From the NCBI GenBank assembly GCA_034440635.1, contig JAOTON010002241.1, positions 248,001-312,000 of the forward strand: a DNA stretch of 64,000 nucleotides. The letters run 5' to 3'. How positions within the stretch are numbered: position 1 is the stretch's first letter; each line of letters begins with the position of its first letter. The DNA comes from Lepas anatifera. Taxonomy: Eukaryota > Arthropoda > Thecostraca > Lepadidae. The position numbers and the translations under genes are program-made. Shown here one piece after another: positions 51,745 through 62,121 of this stretch. The notes under the pieces are model-generated. The model had not been told where the DNA came from. It saw only the letters and a program-made list of their open reading frames with translations, and did not search any database.

Positions 51745-52840
51745 TTTTTCGTTAAATATGACCGCATATTTGTTGTTTATGGCCTTCTTTTGCTGTTTTT
51801 AAATTGCTCGTACAACTGTTCTTGCTTCAGTAGAAAGTTTGTGGATAATACATCCAAAATTCATCTATATTGATCCAACGCGTTTCGTCATGCATATGAC
51901 ATCTTCAGGGTATTACATGTTACATGTTACGTTATGCAGGGTACAATCATTAAAACACTTAGTACAAAATTGAATCACTTCGTTACACAATGCAATGTCG
52001 AGTGTTTAGTTTTTAATTCTTACATTTCACTTGTATCACCTACGATATTTAGCAAACATCAACGTGTCATTTTTTATATCTGTGCTTCCGTTTAATCCTA
52101 TAGAAACTTCGAATCATATAATTCATACTTCATATTATCATAGCTTAGCCAGGACTTGGACGAATGTTCGGTTCCAGTAGCATGACGAGGCCCTGGAAGT
52201 CGACCTGGTCGTTTAGGAGAGGTTTTCTTTCCCGGATCAGGAAGGCTTCGATTATTTGTAGCCGTCTGCGGTTGGCTTCGCGAGCGATGATGGTGGTGTG
52301 CTCGACAAGCTCCTGGCGAGTGATGTTGCGGTGATGGGTGGTCTTTGTGTGATTAAGAATCGCACCAGATTGAAGGTGGCATGTGACTCGTCTTGATAGA
52401 GTGGTGGTTGTTTGGCCGATGTAGCATGCATTTTCTTGGAGTGTGCAATCTCCAAATGGGCATTTAAACATGTACACTACATTAGTTGCCTTTAGTGGTG
52501 GTTCTTCCAGCTGGTTGTTCTTCATCACCAGGTTTGATGTTCGACGTCCCTTATAGTATATGAGAAGCTGGATGTTATCGCTGGGATCTTTTGGTGTTAC
52601 ATTTCGCTTAACGATGGTTTGCAGCGCGCGTTCGTCTTGTTTGTAGGCCGAGGTCATGACATTCTTATAGAATAGTCGATGTGTTTGTCCTTTTTCCTCG
52701 GTCTTTTCCTTTGGGTTGATGTTCTTTGTCATAGCTCGGCTTATTTCCTCGTCCAGCATCTGTGTGGAATAGCCGTTGTTTGTCAGGGTCTGTTTGATGG
52801 TGGTAACTTCCTGGTGCACCGCCTGCCACGTGCTGCAGAT
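51745..52840. repeat. Left arm of 1.1-kb inverted repeat (PLE 3' part)
   Basis: Nearly identical in reverse complement to 53517-54611, with only a few substitutions and one 1-base length difference noticed. It contains the GIY-YIG coding part and a hammerhead-like motif. A short (TA)n tract lies just outside the arm (about 51720-51742). Confidence 0.95.
51874..51909 (-). ncRNA. Hammerhead-ribozyme-like motif (left arm)
   Basis: On the minus strand CUGAAGA, one extra U, a perfect five-pair helix (GUCAU/AUGAC) with loop AUGC, then GAAACGCGUU. It is the inverted duplicate of the motif at 54447-54483. Helix I support is weak (two adjacent pairs plus an internal loop). Confidence 0.5.
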
Positions 52841-53516
52841 CTTGAGAGCGCGTCGAAGGTATGTGCGGACCACTCCCACTTTGTAGCGCGATGGGCACTC
52901 GCTGAGGGCATTGAGACAGTGTCCTGTGTCGGTTTTCTTGCGGTACACACTCAAGTCATGGCGGCCATCAGAAATGTTAACCTTGACGTCCAGAAACGGG
53001 ATTTTGTTATTGACTCCGATCTCATATGTGAATTTTAGGATTGACTCCGATTCCATGTGTTCTTTTTAGCATTTTTAGGTCCGCTTCGTTTTCCACTTCA
53101 AGGTATATGTCATCAACAAAACGCTTGTAGATGTGAGGGAGAACGACCAACTTGCTTGAGTTCAGCACCTTTTTCTCGATTTCACTCATGTAAGCGTTTG
53201 CGAATAGTACGCCGAGAGGTGAACCCATAGCAATTCCGTCCACTTGCCGGTATAATTTGCCACTTGGGTCACGAAATAGCGCCTTTGATGTGCAGGCTCT
53301 GAGCATTTTCTCCATGATTTCCTTGGAGAGGGCTGGAGGTGGGAGGTCTTCATTTTCATATGCTAGTTTGAGGAGTATCTGCGTGGTCTCTTCTACTGGT
53401 ACGTTGGTAAACAAACTTTCTGCATCCAGAGAAGCTAGGATTCCCTTAGGCTGCGTTGCTTTTAGGAGGTCGACAAACTCGTCAGTTGAACGTAATGTGT
53501 TGGTTGTCGGCACGTA
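52145..53516 (-). pseudogene. Penelope-like element: RT palm to GIY-YIG, one frameshift
   Basis: From 53516 downward, the minus-strand frame encodes RT motifs: LASLDAESLFTNVP, YRQVDGIAMGSPLGVLFAN, and KRFVDDIY (catalytic FVDD). A frameshift near 53050 moves to a frame starting with ESESILKFTYEIGVNNK. That frame includes IPFLDVKVNISDG, a linker, and a C-terminal GIY-YIG nuclease with VVYMFKCPFGDC and ACYIGQTTTTLSRR, ending at a stop at 52145. A 31-bp near-repeat of attgactccgat flanks the break. The N-terminal part of the RT is missing: at 53516 the sequence turns into the inverted arm. PLEs retrotranspose in the nucleus; this copy is truncated and frameshifted, so presumably inactive. Confidence 0.9.
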
Positions 53517-53537
53517 ATCTGCAGCACGTGGCAGGCG

Positions 53538-54212
53538 GTGCACCAGGAAGTTACCACCATCAAACAGACCCTGACAAACAACGGCTATTCCACACAGATG
53601 CTGGACGAGGAAATAAGCCGAGCTATGACAAAGAACATCAACCCAAAGGAAAAGACCGAGGAAAAAGGACAAACACATCGACTATTCTATAAGAATGTCA
53701 TGACCTCGGCCTACAAACAAGACGAACGCGCGCTGCAAACCATCGTTAAGCGAAATGTAACACCAAAAGATCCCAGCGATAACATCCAGCTTCTCATATA
53801 CTATAAGGGACGTCGAACATCAAACCTGGTGATGAAGAACAACCAGCTGGAAGAACCACTACTAAAGGCAACTAATGTAGTGTACATGTTTAAATGCCCA
53901 TTTGGAGATTGCACACTCCAAGAAAATGCATGCTACATCGGCCAAACAACCACCACTCTATCAAGACGAGTCACATGCCACCTTCAATCTGGTGCGATTC
54001 TTAATCACACAAAGACCACCCATCACCGCAACATCACTCGCCAGGAGCTTGTCGAGCACACCACCATCATCGCTCGCGAAGCCAACCGCAGACGGCTACA
54101 AATAATCGAAGCCTTCCTGATCCGGGAAAGAAAACCTCTCCTAAACGACCAGGTCGACTTCCAGGGCCTCGTCATGCTACTGGAACCGAACATTCGTCCA
54201 AGTCCTGGCTAA
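53538..54212 (+). pseudogene. Duplicate PLE C-terminal fragment with intact GIY-YIG frame
   Basis: A 224-codon plus-strand frame carries the PLE linker (TLTNNGYSTQMLDEEISRA) and a complete GIY-YIG domain (VVYMFKCPFGDC, ACYIGQTTTTLSRR, IIEAFLIRERKPLLN). It is nearly identical to the left-arm version; one seen difference changes Pro to Leu before LKATN. It has no RT, so it is an inverted partial duplicate, not a gene. Confidence 0.85.
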
Positions 54213-54446
54213 GCTATGATAATATGAAGTATGAATTATATGATTCGAAGTTTCTATAGGATTAAACGGAAGCACAGATATAAAAAATGACACGTTGATG
54301 TTTGCTAAATATCGTAGGTGATACAAGTGAAATGTAAGAATTAAAAACTAAACACTCGACATTGCATTGTGTAACGAAGTGATTCAATTTTGTACTAAGT
54401 GTTTTAATGATTGTACCCTGCATAACGTAACATGTAACATGTAATA

Positions 54447-54483
54447 CCCTGAAGATGTCATATGCATGACGAAACGCGTTGGA
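54447..54483 (+). ncRNA. Hammerhead-ribozyme-like motif (right arm)
   Basis: CTGAAGA (54449-54455), T, GTCAT-ATGC-ATGAC hairpin (54457-54470), GAAACGCGTT (54471-54480). Core residues and the ACGCGT minimal helix III match the motif at 47030-47070, although the rest of the sequence differs. That supports functional constraint. Confidence 0.55.
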
Positions 54484-54611
54484 TCAATATAGATGAATTT
54501 TGGATGTATTATCCACAAACTTTCTACTGAAGCAAGAACAGTTGTACGAGCAATTGAAAACAGCAAAAGAAGGCCATAAACAACAAATATGCGGTCATAT
54601 TTAACGAAAAA

Positions 54612-55363
54612 TGCATAAAAGAAAAACTGCTACCTAAGTTCTCTGACATATATATATATATATATAGGTATCCAGCAAAAGTATCCATTCTTGTACTGAA
54701 TTACCCATTGGACGGTATTGAAATGTTTACAGCCCTTTCTGACGCCCAGCAGTCTATAGTACCGATGGTGGCCGGTTCCGCTGTTGAGCTAGGCTGATTC
54801 TCATTTTGTTTCTTACTAGGGACGGTCCTCAACCCGGTGACAAGCAGGAACTTTAACTTTAATTCCCAATGTTGTCTCTCGGGCTCCCTTTGGCGTTCCC
54901 GGTGCCCCGTGAAACGTCGCTTTCCACTCATCTCCCCCACAGGATGCGATCTTTCCTCTTAACCCGCAAAAATGTGACCTCTCTCAAATTTGGAATCCCC
55001 GATGTGATGTACATACATAGAAAATAAAATATATGTGTGATAAATACTCCATGGTCAAGTGCTGAGAGCACACCAATTATCATCCAAATTGGTACTTGTC
55101 GGGTGAGAGGGTATGCAATTTAGCATGCAATGGCCTGGAAAAAACGACGAGAATAGAAAACTTGCTTGCTGTTTTGGGTCATCTTATCCGAGCATACAGA
55201 GAAAGAACTGACCAACCGACCACAGCGAGGCTATCATTCCGATCAAACAATCAAAGGCTGAAATTGTCACGCAAAGAAGCAACTCCAGCACTTTGCACAT
55301 TTTTCACCCAAGCAACCAGTTAACCATTGCGTGACGGACCAGCACCCCTACACGCCGGCTCAC
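54612..55363. other. Non-coding DNA with (TA)n tract
   Basis: A (TA)n microsatellite lies at about 54648-54667. Nothing else was assigned. Confidence 0.4.
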
Positions 55364-55566
55364 CTTTTTACCCTGACATGTTTTCCGGCGCTGGCGTGCG
55401 CCTTATCGTCGACGCTGGCGCTGTCACCAGGCGGGGGCACATCACTGTTCTGCTCGTGCCCTGAGGGCACGGCCAGCAGTGACGTCACGGGCAGTCGCTG
55501 CGGCCGATAGGAGGCGCTCGGCACAAACACGATGTCGTTGGTCAGCACGCTCATTTCCGAGAGGGC
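55364..55566 (-). CDS. Candidate internal exon, minus strand (203 bp)
   Basis: A strong acceptor (gcgtttacgttgcag, CAG at 55569-55567) is followed by the only open frame of three. It reads ALSEMSVLTNDIVFVPSASY, then RPQRLPVTSLLAVPSGHE, and ends with a Ser/Asp/Ala-rich segment and KHVRVK. The donor is AAAAAG|GTGAGC at 55364/55363. It enters in phase 0 and leaves in phase 2. GC-rich codon use contrasts with the AT-rich flanks. The product is unknown; the hydrophobic-polar alternation before the disordered tail suggests an edge of a folded region. This is the best-bounded small exon in the window. Confidence 0.6.
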
Positions 55567-55569
55567 CTG

Positions 55570-56870
55570 CAACGTAAACGCAACAAAACATGAATGAGTG
55601 AACACTAATGGCTGACACATTTTGAGCAGCGAAGTATGACGTTGTTTTCGCTTTTAATCACAGTTTTAGTGAGCATCACATCGGCTTAAGCTCATTGCTT
55701 ACGATGCTGGAACTTCTCTTACGCAGTACAGAGAAAAAGCTTGAATAAACGATGCGTGAAACAGAGAGAAATATATTTCGAAGTTTGTGCTTGATCTTTC
55801 CCACATCGTCTTTTCCAGGCAAACGTTAGAAAATGTATATTTTCCCAACGCAGACCAATTGTTACCGCCAAGGTAAAGGAAGTTTTTTCTAGAGGATAAT
55901 GGTTTCAAGAGACTAACAACAGTGAAGTTTATTTCCCTCAACAGTCATGGAATCACTATGTTAGGCAACAGATCGTGATTTGTTATATCAAAGTCTTATT
56001 TGCACGTCAATGGGCACAAGTCTATTTTCTTTAAAGGAAATGGATGAACCAGGAAGAAGAGATCCAATCCTCCGGTTACCCGAGATTTTTCCCAACAATA
56101 CTGACAAGACTGGACTTGTTCTGACCTCTGTTTGTAGGGTGGATAAGATCACTAGAAGCGTTGAAATTCCCCATTGTGTCATTATGACTAGAAGCTGGGG
56201 CTCATGAAAACAAGGACATGTGTAATATTTTTATAGAGCGTAGAAAGTGTGGCAGAGGCACAACGGAAAGTGAAGATATGGTAATGATCAGCATCTTCCT
56301 GAAAACGTATTATTGCATTTCCACGGGTGCTTGCGTACGGTACAGGTCTGTGGAAATGCAAGCTTGGTCAGTGTTGGAATTTGGCTATCAATTATTGAGC
56401 AGCGGTTTTAGAACTTTGCTTTGTGTAGAGGCAAGTAGTGTTGATGTCAATTTTGTATGTGAGCCATGTCGCGCTGATGGACCTAAGATTCTTTGTTTAT
56501 GTGTTCATTGGTTTCCTTACGGCTGGGACTTGTCCAGCATCCCGTCCCCTTCTAAGGCTGCTGTTCACCAGTTACGTGATGTAGCGATTTGATGATGAGC
56601 TGTCCGTCTCTGTTGTGACTTGTACTGGTACCACTGTCACCATTGCGATGCAAAAGAAAATAAATGAATACAACATTCCTATTTATATTTTTCAAAACAG
56701 ACACAACATAGTTAACGGGTTCACCCTCAGTGGATGATCACAAGGTTGTGGATTTCCGAAAATAATTCGGTGTGCCCAAATTTGACCAAAGTAAATGGCA
56801 ACCATATGAAAAGAGATATCATAATATTATCTTTGTATTAGTCATCGCGCAGTCTTTTTGAAACCTGAAA
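55570..56870. other. Non-coding DNA
   Basis: AT-rich. A plus-strand frame of 124 codons (56218-56592) has no splice context or motif. Confidence 0.3.
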
Positions 56871-56939
56871 TTGATAGACTATACAAATTTAAAGGGTATC
56901 TTAACAATAACTCGATATTCCATTGCGAGTGCCCAAGCA

Positions 56940-57235
56940 CCCCTCAAGAGACGGGGCGGACGCGACCCGGTTTTGGGGGCCAAACCTAGTCTGCCTCTCC
57001 TCGGGGGGTTGGGAGTTTTTGTCTGCAGACCTAGTGTAAAACCTTTTTCGGCTCGGCGACTTGAGTCCTCTTGTATGTCGTCTCGGGGGGTGGGGCGGAT
57101 TTTTTTCAGACCTAGTGTAACCCTTTTTCGAAAATTTCGGCGTTTGGGGGTCAAAGATGTTTGGCCCCTTTGGGGGCTGGCTGCAACCCCCGTCCCCAAT
57201 GTCCAGAGATATAAGTTCACCCCTGCATAGTACCG
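56940..57235. repeat. G-rich low-copy repeat with internal duplication
   Basis: cagacctagtgtaa followed by cctttttcgg/ccctttttcg occurs twice (about 57027 and 57108), each preceded by a G-run (gggggttggg, ggggggtgggg). The right border resembles a small element end. The identity is unclear. Confidence 0.5.
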
Positions 57236-57359
57236 GTGATTTAAGTCCAAGTAATACGTCACTTTTAGAGACCGTTCAGCTACCGCCTTTCAACTGACAT
57301 GTGTAGTGGTTTATATATTTCACGATTCAATTTTAAACATTTTGAACACACTCAAAACG

Positions 57360-59050
57360 CACCCTTCTAAGACTCCCACCGTTCGGAAGATTTATTTAAC
57401 GTTGCTTGATGTTTCAGTAGGGTCCTCTCCGATCTTCATGGCAATATACGGAAGTACAGATTTCTTGGTCTAAAAGTTCAACATCTACCAACAGGTTATT
57501 TTGCTAAGATTCACCATCCTCAATGTGTGACGCGATTCAAGACATTTTCAATATTGTATGCCTCTTGTGACGTCACTTACTGCCTCAGTTCCACCAATTA
57601 TATATATAATTAGAAAGTTGGGTACATACGCATGAAATGCCAGCTAGGCGTGTATGTCACATGCATTGTGTGTGTTGCATTGAAAATAAATATGGGTCAT
57701 TTGAAGAGTCTTAGAAATCTGCATCATATATGTACACTGATGCCGACACTGGCGGATCGAAAGGAGGGGGGGTCAAACGGGCCATGGCCCCCTCCAAAGC
57801 CTAAAATAGTATCTTTTGATAATCCAAAGGACCAAATTTTAGCCGTGTTTCTTAGAAAATACTATGTTTTTGCGATTTTTCTTGATTTTCCCTTCGAAAC
57901 GTTGGTTTCGCCCCCTCCAAAAAATGCTCCTGGATCCGCCAATGGATACCGAAAATTCCTAATGACATGAAATCCGTGCCTGCAATTTATCTCACACGCA
58001 TATTCACATACCGAACTCATTTAATGAACTCATGCTTCCACTGCTATCGACACCGCACACTGCACGAACAGCCAACCCGTATATCCAAGTACGTCTACAG
58101 AATGTCTCCTACATCTGTTCTCCATCAGTCCAACAGCAGGCAAAACCACCACCATTCTCAACACCACGCATGTAGGTTTTATAATTCGCCACGCGACCCC
58201 TCCCCACCGATGCGCTTGAACTCGGCGCCAGTGGTGCCCAGCGTGACCTCTCTCACCTCTGTGCCTGCGGGCAAACGACGACGAGCGGATGGCGGCCGCT
58301 GATTGGTGGAGACGCCTTCACTTGTATGACGAGAAATTTAGCGAGAATGTATCTATGAAAATAAGAGGGCTTTAAACAGGAACCAGGATATTTAGCCTCA
58401 TTACCTTTTTTCAAACATTCCTCGCCATGCTTTGCTCTCTATTGACTTGATTATCTGCTCCACCGTCCAAGGCTGCTCTTAGGTACAGGCGAGACGGCGG
58501 CAGTCAGCACAGCCTAGCCGGCGGCGGCCGAGTTCGCTGAAGTCAAAAATGTACATTGGGCTTCTGCTAAGCGGAAAGAAGTGGGGCCTGCCCCGAAGGT
58601 AACTGAGGGAAGGAGAGAGGCGAACATAAAACTAAAAGTTAACCGTCGGATCAGTTAAAGAGAGACGACTTATACAGAGCGCTGCCGAAGTACAACCAGA
58701 TAATAAACCAGAAGAAGGAAGTACGAGCTGTTTTGCTCTGTCATCATCATCATCATATTCGGGGTTTTTGGGCGCTGCGACATCTAGAGTCATGTGGTGC
58801 CCGGTGCGTTGAGTTCTGTGTTGGATGATAAAAAGACACAATACTTCCTTCAGGACTCAAAACACTGTCGATGTTTTAGCGCATTCAGCCTCTCTGATGT
58901 CACACCGTGAGAAAATAAAACGTATGGCGAGACCAAAAATTCATAGGCGACGGACTGTTTTTGTCTAAAGGAGGCACTCTTAATAGATCCAGCACATTAA
59001 TGTTGATTTTTGGAAATCCTATTCAGGCGCCCATATAAAAAACTGTCAAC
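57360..59050. repeat. Dispersed repeat, copy 2 (about 1.7 kb)
   Basis: Homologous to the three pieces of copy 1 (25700-26073, 33663-34514, 36828-37150). It lacks the 7.2-kb and 2.3-kb insertions of copy 1 but carries its own MITE at 57747-57944. Overall divergence looks considerable (roughly a fifth to a quarter of positions by eye), so the family is old. Confidence 0.8.
57747..57944. mobile_element. 198-bp hAT-like MITE in repeat copy 2
   Basis: The ends CACTGGCGGATC and (inverted) CATTGGCGGATC are flanked by GATGCCGA (57739-57746) and GATACCGA (57945-57952), a 7-of-8 target duplication. Copy 1 shows the single target GATGCTGA at the equivalent place, confirming an insertion. Confidence 0.8.
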
Positions 59051-59541
59051 TATGGCAGAGTTAAGAGAACCATTGTATCATAAAGTCTGTTTTCAGAAAA
59101 ACTACAGCCCCCTTAGAAATCCACAGCTCAACCCTGCAGGTAATTAAAAGGTTTCAATCGTCACCATATCTCGATAAATACGTTCAGCATATCAATACAT
59201 ATAACAACAGCAAATTCGGTCAGCACCTTCCTCATTATTGTGCCCTCATTATTGGTTGACAATCATTTCCTCTTCTTCGAGCACTTCTTTAGGACTTGGC
59301 TCCTCTTTTGGATGGATGTGCCCAACTCACCATTGGGGTGCCCAGCATATCTTTGGGGGTACCGGGGTACCCCCAAAGAGATAGAGATCCGCACCCCTGG
59401 ATGTAACGACCAATTATCAAACAACATAAAATTAACAGTCAAAAAATTAAAAAACACTTGCACGTCCATTCACTATCAAAGATGCATACGTTTGGATTAA
59501 ACAGCTTCATTGGGTAAAGGCAACAGTTATCTTTTAAAATA

Positions 59542-59796
59542 AAAGGTTTCTTAGTGGCATAAAAAGAAGACTATTGCTAATCAAAGCTACTTATGTTCGA
59601 CTAAAGCAGCCCAGGGCAGACACTAAACATTCCCTCAGGTCCCCACTAGTTTGATCCTAGACTAGCGTATTCCCTATCAATTCCAACATCGCTAATGTTG
59701 GCCTTAGGGAATGTATAGCGTCTGCCCTGGGCCACTTTGGCCTAATATAAGCGACTTTGATTACCGGTAGTCTTTTTGAACTTTTATAAACCTTCC
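59542..59796. mobile_element. 255-bp palindromic MITE-like element
   Basis: The arms (about 59542-59640 and 59700-59796) are imperfect inverted repeats. They share ggcccagggcagac/gcccagggcagaca and aaagactac/aagactatt then aatcaaag. The middle has a small hairpin (aacatcgctaatgtt). Non-coding; superfamily unknown. Confidence 0.75.
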
Positions 59797-60382
59797 ACTA
59801 AAAAACATATATTTTTCACTAATTCAATGAAAATGTGTAGGTAGGTACAAATGTGTAGGTACAAATGTATGTATATACATATATAGGTACCTGTAAAAGC
59901 GAATCGGCGAGCAAGTGTTTTGATACTGTGACTGTGGATTCTGTGTTGTTGGATAACTAATCGTGAACAAGCAGTGACTATGAAACCGTTGACTATGTTT
60001 TAAATGCTTTGAAAATATAAATTGTAAGAGGTACACTTTCTGGCAGATTCTGAACATTAAAATCGTTTCACTTTTCATAGGCGCTATTTCTTGATAACGG
60101 AAACCCAATTAAAAACCTGGATACAGAATCCTGAGATAAAAATACATAAATTCTGACTAAAGAAAAATAACAAACGCCCTCCAGCCGGGAGTGCGTAATT
60201 GAAGTGGCTCAAGGCTACTCCAAGTGTTGCAGGTTCCCCGCACACAGGCTCATCTCAGCTGAATCCCACACCACCACTGTGTCACGCGTGCGCGGAAGTG
60301 GTGTAAGGGGCGATGGGAGACTCGCGTCGCTTCCTGTTCAGTATGTGAGCGTGATGCAGCGGCAGTGTTATTTAATTCTCAC

Positions 60383-60487
60383 GCACAATTGCGCCGGCGC
60401 TGGGGTCACGGCCCTGTGTAAGGTTCGGCCTTCAGTCTGGTCTTTCACGTCCAGTGCCGGGCGGCCAGTGCCAGAGAGTGAATACAT
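60383..60487 (-). CDS. Candidate short exon, minus strand
   Basis: From an ATG at 60487 (or an acceptor agcagcag just before it) one frame reads MYSLSGTGRPALDVKDQT and on to APAQLC. There is a donor TGC|GTGAGA at 60383/60382 in phase 0. That matches the phase-0 entry of the exon at 55566. One of the other frames has a stop. The plus strand is also open here. Short and unsupported by any known family. Confidence 0.3.
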
Positions 60488-61560
60488 GCTGCTGCTTCTT
60501 GTAGAAGATACTTAGCTCATTTTCCCACGTTACAGCATGTGGCAAACCTTGCAAGTGTCCGTTTTGTTGGAGATGACAATTAAAGGTTTAATTCAGACTA
60601 ATATAAACGTAGAATGTTTGAGCAAGGACATATCTAGGTATCCTCTAAATAAATCCTTTAATTCAAGTAAATTGGTCCTTCAATGCTTGACAAACCCCAA
60701 AAAACGTTGAATTTGTACTATAAATATCCTGATAAGAGACCAGTGAATAAATCTAGAGCAAGAAGTAACACACGTATGGCTCCTTCTGTCACTTAAAGGT
60801 CGCAATCAATAACTCGAATGCTAGCCTGCCTTAGCTTTAACCTTACCAGTCCCGTGACCCCAATTACGCTCTCCGACCCAAGGAAAGGGCGCTCTGGGAT
60901 AATTCGGGGTGAAAGGGAGGATCACGGTCAAATAAAAAATAACAGCTGGTCTAGAGAGCGCTATCCATGCCGTTCAAGTATAGTACATGCGGTTACATTT
61001 GTACATACATTGAGGCGTGAATGAAAGCTATAACATCTATGCATAGCTATAACTATTACAGATAATATTCGATACAATGCGGCAATATTTTGGAGAAATC
61101 ATCTCTGGGTTCATCGGTTCAATGGGATTCTTTCCCCTTAGTTTAGCTGCAGGGAAAATTCACTCATTCCAGCCTCCCCACCCTCCCGCATTTTCGACGC
61201 CCATGTCTCCACGTGGTGACGCAATACCAGGTTGACATCACAGCTGCCGGCAAACGGATTACGGCAACGCTAACAAGGAGACCCAGACAACAATTCAAGG
61301 AAAAGTGGCTATCAGCATTTGTCACAACACTGTATACCTTTTTACATGCAGTGAACTGAGAGCCATAAAATACATACTCTGGCCATGCATGACGTTTCTG
61401 TGTGAAGGCGTCTGATGGTGTTTGCTCCCCAGCCTCTCCCTTAGGCTCCTAACTAGGTCAAATACCTGCACAAACAAGGGACAAGAGCGCATAAGGAATA
61501 AAACAAAATTGTCCTTGCGGGCAAGACGTGACGCTTTCAGTAAAAAACGGTATCATTTCC

Positions 61561-61607
61561 CGCCCTCTCTCCCTCTCTCTCCCTCTCTCTCTCTTTCTTC
61601 TTCTTCT
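61561..61607. repeat. Pyrimidine-rich (CT)n-like microsatellite
   Basis: ccctctctccctctctct runs into ttcttcttctt, all pyrimidine for about 45 bases. Confidence 0.85.
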
Positions 61608-61838
61608 TTGCTCAACGGTAAATTTAAAGATAATTCGCTCTAGTTGCTTGATCTAAGACTCGGCTTAACATGATCATAAACGCCTAACTCATCTACAACC
61701 TTGCAGAGCGATAAGCCGCGAAGCATAGTCCTAATTTTTACTGGTATGTGTGTTGGTAAGGAAAAGTGCCCAGCATGTTATGTCTGTGGCACATATCCAT
61801 GGCAGGTGGGGACCAAAAGCGATAGAGATGCTGTAAAA

Positions 61839-62121
61839 CAGGGGCGTAGCCAAGGGGGCTGCTGCTCCTGCCGCCCCTCACCCCCTGAGGGGCCCGAAGG
61901 GCCCCTGAGGACACGGGCCGCGCGAAACGCGGCTCGCCCGCACTATGCTCTATGGTCAAGTTTAAAATTTCATAACATACAGGGCCCTCTTAAGCCCTCG
62001 TCAGCACTTTATTCTGTAACAAGCAGGGTCCTTTTTACCCATCAGGGCCCTTTTGGAGCTGTCTCAGGAACCCTTTTCGAGGCGCCACCCCTCCCAGAGC
62101 GAAAGCCTGGCTACGCCCCTG
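61839..62121. mobile_element. 283-bp hAT-like MITE
   Basis: The ends CAGGGGCGTAGCCAAGG and (inverted) CAGGGGCGTAGCCAGGC are near-perfect inverted repeats. The flanks CTGTAAAA and CTGGAAAA are a 7-of-8 target duplication. The ends resemble those of the 4.1-kb element at 42840, suggesting a related family. The overlapping plus-strand open frame is not a gene. Confidence 0.85.

Larger units (their letters stand above)
53517..54611. repeat. Right arm of 1.1-kb inverted repeat
   Basis: Reverse-complement duplicate of 51745-52840. The junction with the PLE RT core is abrupt at atctgcagcacg (53517). The outer end is at about ttaacgaaaaat (54601-54612), followed closely by a (TA)n tract (about 54648-54667). 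Confidence 0.95.

Noticed and set aside
53517..53678. N-terminal extension of the RT frame in the palindrome (MCLSFFLGLFLW...)
   Set aside because: It is antisense of the inverted right arm, created by the duplication, not part of the element's protein.
59340..59395. Perfect-looking palindrome tttgggggtaccggggtacccccaaag region as a separate transposon
   Set aside because: A right end (gatccgcacccctgg) is visible, but no matching left end or target duplication was found.
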